Shown: positions 60,764 to 64,000 of the stretch, one piece after another
Position numbering within the stretch: the stretch's first letter is position 1
How the letters are laid out: each line of letters opens with the position of its first letter
NCBI GenBank assembly: GCA_030068145.1
Contig: JAPJBO010000708.1
Span: 56,889-120,888 of the forward strand
Origin: Diplonema papillatum
Taxonomy: Eukaryota > Euglenozoa > Diplonemea > Diplonemida > Diplonemidae
Reading direction: 5' to 3'
DNA length: 64,000 bases
The notes under the pieces: generated by a model
What the model saw: the letters and a program-made list of their open reading frames with translations, nothing else
Told to the model about the DNA's origin: nothing
The model's database searches: none
Position numbers and translations under genes: made by a program

Positions 60764-62070
60764 CGCTGGTCGGGCATTGAACTGAGGTCAAGTGTTTCTC
60801 GTCTTCAATTATTGAAGCTTGAATCCTATTGCAAACATTCGTGTTATCTCAACTTGGGAGGGGAACTGTTGCACGCTGTCGAGTCCTAGTAGCATCTGTA
60901 GTTCTAGTTCGGAAGAGGAAGGGAGCAAAGATTACAAGCGCACGCTAGCACAAGGTGCAGTGGTCAGAGCGCTTGGTCGTGGCACGTCGGCGCCGCGCAG
61001 ATAAGTTGGTCGATGCTGCAGCGCGTTCACCTGCATGTACCAGCCCGCATGCACTTGTATCAAATTTATAGGATTGGCTTTCTAACCCTATCGACCATGT
61101 TTTGGGATGGGAGGCACACATTTCAGCAGTGCACAGCTCCCCGCTGATCGGTCGCAAATTGAAGCAGCAGAGGACTCACGTCCTTTGCTGCGTTACGCAT
61201 ATTCCATCCTTCTTCCTAGACGAGCGTCGGTGCGGAGGCGCTTTTTGTGCGCTTCATTTCGGCCCCGAGAACTGATGATCGGCAAAGAGGCTCCTATTGC
61301 TATGACGCGTTTCGCGACTGTGTACTATTTGCACGCTGTCCGAAAGCCAAAAGTGCAGAGAACAAACGAAGACCATGTTCTGCACGCCGTGACGCTACAT
61401 ACAGCCCACGACGGTCTCGGAGGTATTAAATTGCGATTGCTTCAGCACACAACAGAAAACACGCACAAAAGGATTCTGGAAAGCGGTTAGCTGTCCCCGG
61501 AACAAGCTTGTGTCCCAGTTTGGGGGAGCAAAGGCTCATACAGTAGCTACAGGAAGCAACTCCACGAGACGCCACAGGTTCAAACCTAGGAAAGGGCGCA
61601 AACCCGTTTAACAACAAGTTCGAAATGAACCCTGCAGTCAATGGAACAATCGGTCAAACACTTGCAGACGATGCAATTGATCACAACCAAACACAGTGAG
61701 CGCTTCTAGGAAATGCAGCCCCGAAACAAGGGCCGCCACAGGAAGCCGGTGGTTCTCGGGGGTCAGTAGGCACCTCCTGGTGGATGGTGAGGCCAGCACC
61801 AGTGTAGCGCCAGGCACGTCCCAAACTTAAATTTCCAGCGACCGGGCCGAACGCTAAACAAGTTATTAAGCCAAAAACAGGCGTGTAATGTACCGGTACA
61901 ATACGCACCGCAACAATACCCCACCTTTAACCTTCGAGAAGTCGTGCTTGCTACAAACTTGCTCTTAGAACGATGTGCTACGAAGGGTCTTTTTAGAGTT
62001 AGAGTTCTTAGAAGGCAAAAGCCCACTTTCGACTTAAACCCCTCCCCCCCCCCCCCCCCCCCCCCTAGGG
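60764..62070. other. Stretch upstream of RMI1
   Basis: Reading minus, CACTTGACCTCAG followed by TTCAATGCCCGACCAGCG precedes the RMI1 ATG, so a splice acceptor may lie 21 bp upstream of the start. One coding-like frame lies at 61107-61490. A scrap of the CTCTAACTCTAAAAAG element is near 61995. A 22-base C-run (62044-62065) abuts the hAT-like element. Confidence 0.45.
61107..61490 (+). CDS. Possible fragment of a retroelement integrase or unknown protein
   Basis: A 127-residue frame from an ATG. The C-terminal part (DHVLHAVTLHTAHDGLGGIK then LRLLQHTTENTHKRI) loosely recalls the H-x3-H region of the H2C2 zinc finger before the integrase core of retroelements, where a conserved GHGG-like string precedes a helix. 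The expected following Cys pair was not found, because a stop follows. The N-terminal half is unremarkable. Low confidence; it may be chance. Confidence 0.2.
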   Translation: MGGTHFSSAQLPADRSQIEAAEDSRPLLRYAYSILLPRRASVRRRFLCASFRPRELMIGKEAPIAMTRFATVYYLHAVRKPKVQRTNEDHVLHAVTLHTAHDGLGGIKLRLLQHTTENTHKRILESG

Positions 62071-62516
62071 CAGTGATCATGCCAAACGTTGAACGTTTGA
62101 ACGTTTGACAAACGTTTGCGTTTGCAACATTCATGTCAAACGTGTATCAAACGTGAGTGAGGCGCTGGCTGCGCCTGCAGTGGGGATCCGAGTGTGGGGT
62201 CGGCTTGTGAACACTCGAGCCACACAGGGCAAGATCTTCATGCCCGGGCCCCAGAAAGTGGGAGGGAACACTTGCTGAAGGCTAGTACTCCCTGTATCTC
62301 CTGTGCACGCCCAAGGAGAACCAGAAATGTCTTGTTCCTTATTTTCGTCGTGTCCGCCTGCAGTCACGTGGACAAGTGCTATCAAGGCGTGTACTGTGTA
62401 CAGACCCGGTCCATCGATTGGCAAACGTCACGTTTGCACGTTTGTCAAACGTTTGCGTTTGATAAATCTTGTCAAACGTACGTTTGCAAACGTTTGATAA
62501 CATCACTGCTCTAGGC
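62063..62516 (+). mobile_element. hAT-like non-autonomous element (438 bp) with CAAACGTTTG subterminal repeats
   Basis: Left terminus CAGTGATCATGCCAAACG at 62071; right terminus, reversed, CAGTGATGTTATCAAACG ending at 62508. Flanks CCCTAGGG (62063-62070) and CTCTAGGC (62509-62516) agree at six of eight bases and fit the nnnTAnnn duplication of Buster-type hATs. Both ends carry many copies of CAAACG/CGTTTG (for example GAACGTTTGAACGTTTGACA; GTCAAACGTTTGCG; GCAAACGTTTGAT). The 250-bp interior has no transposase. Length, 8-bp duplication, YARNG termini and subterminal motif clusters together indicate a hAT miniature element. Confidence 0.8.
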
Positions 62517-62517
62517 A

Positions 62518-64000
62518 TAGTGGTCAAACGATTCGCATTATCGCATATTATCGCATTTGGGTTTTGGCGTCAATTATCGCATTTTCATTCGCATTATCGC
62601 AATTATCGCATATTATCGGCATATTATCGCATGTGCGATAATGACTATCGCACGATTATTCGCACATTATCGCAGACTTCTTTGGGAGACCCGGAGCGAG
62701 GCAGGATGGCGTGACAGGCGCAGAAAGTGAGAAAACGGTCCGCGGAGCTCGTTCGAGCCTTTCTCACTCGTACACTCCGCTAGAACGCGTCGGTCATGCC
62801 GCCATGCTACCGTGACGCTTCGACAACTGACATCCGACCACTATCAGTGTCACCTAACTTGACAACTACCATGGCTCGATCCCTTCTTGCGCGAGCCGCC
62901 TTGGTTGGGCTGGCTGGTGTGCAGAAGCTTCGGTACGTTGTGGGTGTCCATCACGCTCTCAGAGTTCCTTGTATTTTTATCCTGCTTCATCCGGAAGTCG
63001 TCCACCGAACAACTCTTGTACTGGTAGGCGCCGCCTGACATATCATGACTTCGCAACCACTTCCGTACCCTACTCATAGGCGACCCATCGTCACAACCCG
63101 ACGACAGACAGATGCCTCTGCAATGCCAATCTCTGGCTGGTGGGTAGCTCACCTCGCGGATCGCGTGCGCTGCGGCTCTCTTCTTGCAACGCACGGCCAC
63201 GCGGGGCTAACACCTTATGGGAAACTTCAGTTTCCATTGAGCGAAGGGTACGTCCTGCAGATACACGGGTTTGGAGCAAACTGCTTCTATGCCGTTTAAC
63301 ATCACTTTCGTCCTCCTTCCAGCTGCAAAACGTGGGCGGTGCGTGATCCCGGCATTGCGGCGTACCCAGGCAGCGTAAGAGCATACACCTTGTCGCCACT
63401 TCCCGGGAAGGCTGAGGCTCCCGTGTCAGCAACGCCGAAGTCGTTGATGAAGACGATGAAAGAGAGCTTGCACGGTTGCTGACCAGTGCTGATGGCCTGC
63501 CTCTTTTTAGTGCTGGTGCGTCGACATCTCTTACGGCGTTTATCTGGTTCCGGCTGTTTCACAGGGGCTCGCCGAAGTAGTCTTCCCTTGTACACAAGTC
63601 ATGGTTGGTCTTGTTTCGGCTGTGTGTCGAGTTCCAGAATGACACTGCCTTCGTGCAAGCCGGCTCATGGTCCTGTTGTCTTCTGAAGACCTCCATAATA
63701 TTATGCTTCTTGCGTCTGGGGAGCATCTGAACAACTTCATCTGTCGTAGTATCAGCTGGCACGATCTACTGGGCTGGCGGGATTGGGGCGGCAACGGAAT
63801 CTGGATGTGGTTGACAGAAAGGTTCTCATAGCACTCTTGCTACAAACCCCAGAGAAAGTCACAAACTTTCCCCCGGAACCCACCCTACAGGGGTACATCC
63901 TCTGTACAAATACAGTATTATGATTATCGCATATTATCGCATGCTGACTATATGCGATAATTTTGTGCGATAATGCGATAATTATTATCGCATGCAAATC
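62518..64000 (+). mobile_element. Second hAT-like element with TTATCGCA subterminal repeats, right edge at or beyond window end
   Basis: Begins TAGTGGTCAAACGATTCGCA one base after the duplication of the preceding element. From 62534 to about 62672 the motif TTATCGCA or its reverse TGCGATAA occurs about a dozen times, and the same motif clusters again at 63920-63996. This gives a larger element, at least 1.4 kb, of the same architecture but a different motif. The right terminus is not reached within the window. The interior carries only fragmentary frames. Confidence 0.6.
63302..63794 (-). pseudogene. Fragmentary frames inside the TTATCGCA element, possible transposase remnant
   Basis: Two overlapping minus-strand frames read like protein: 63559-63762 (DTTTDEVVQMLPRRKKHNIM, then HDLCTREDYFGEPL) and 63302-63595 (KLSFIVFINDFGVADTGASA, then FPGSGDKVYALTLPGYAAMP). 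Their order is consistent with one protein broken by a frameshift. The hydrophobic-x-N-D-F-G-V string vaguely recalls the catalytic-Asp strand of some DDE transposases, but no DDE triad or hAT dimerisation motif can be recognised. Its position between two subterminal repeat clusters is the main argument for a transposase origin. Confidence 0.3.

Noticed and set aside
60950-61050. tRNA-like start (GTGGTCAGAGCGCTTGGT)
   Set aside because: Resembles a D-arm region, but no B box or acceptor stem follows at the right distance.

Overview
The window looks like nuclear DNA of a repeat-rich protist. Six genes can be supported, all on the minus strand: a PP6-type protein phosphatase catalytic subunit, a 1048-residue low-complexity protein, a RING-finger protein, a Gln-rich protein, a long protein with repeated F-x-P-x-I motifs, and an RMI1-like subunit of the RecQ/Top3 dissolution complex. 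Three are clearly split by GT-AG introns and one probably is. Donors are mostly GTATGY-like, acceptors are pyrimidine-rich tracts ending in YAG, and intron sizes run from about 45 to 760 bp. Unidirectional genes, F-x-P-x-I proteins and wide repeat-filled intergenic space would fit a euglenozoan such as a diplonemid, but no spliced leader, rRNA operon or marker in the window proves this.

Layout: PP6 subunit (853-2859) and low-complexity protein (4327-7473) at the left; then about 34 kb (7.5-41.4 kb) without a convincing gene, filled with interspersed repeats, a 362-bp uninterrupted GT run, minisatellites, a fragment resembling small-subunit rRNA and a few coding-like scraps. From 41.4 kb genes return: RING protein (41437-43017), a 66-bp minisatellite, a possible plus-strand exon (44888-45540), Gln-rich protein (46269-48272), five-exon F-x-P-x-I protein (50024-53652), a decayed region (53.7-58.4 kb), RMI1 (58419-60763), and two abutting hAT-like transposon remnants (62071 to the window end).

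The genes do not form an obvious pathway. PP6 suggests signalling or cell-cycle control, RMI1 genome stability, and the RING protein probable ubiquitin ligation. The other three have no assignable function.

The repeats are the most distinctive content. At least a dozen families recur within 64 kb. Several are miniature inverted-repeat elements with visible termini; some contain consensus GTAAG splice donors, unlike the GTATGY donors of the host genes; several sit inside host introns. A set of small elements shares one architecture: a hAT-like YAGTG terminus followed by clusters of a short CpG-containing motif that differs between elements.
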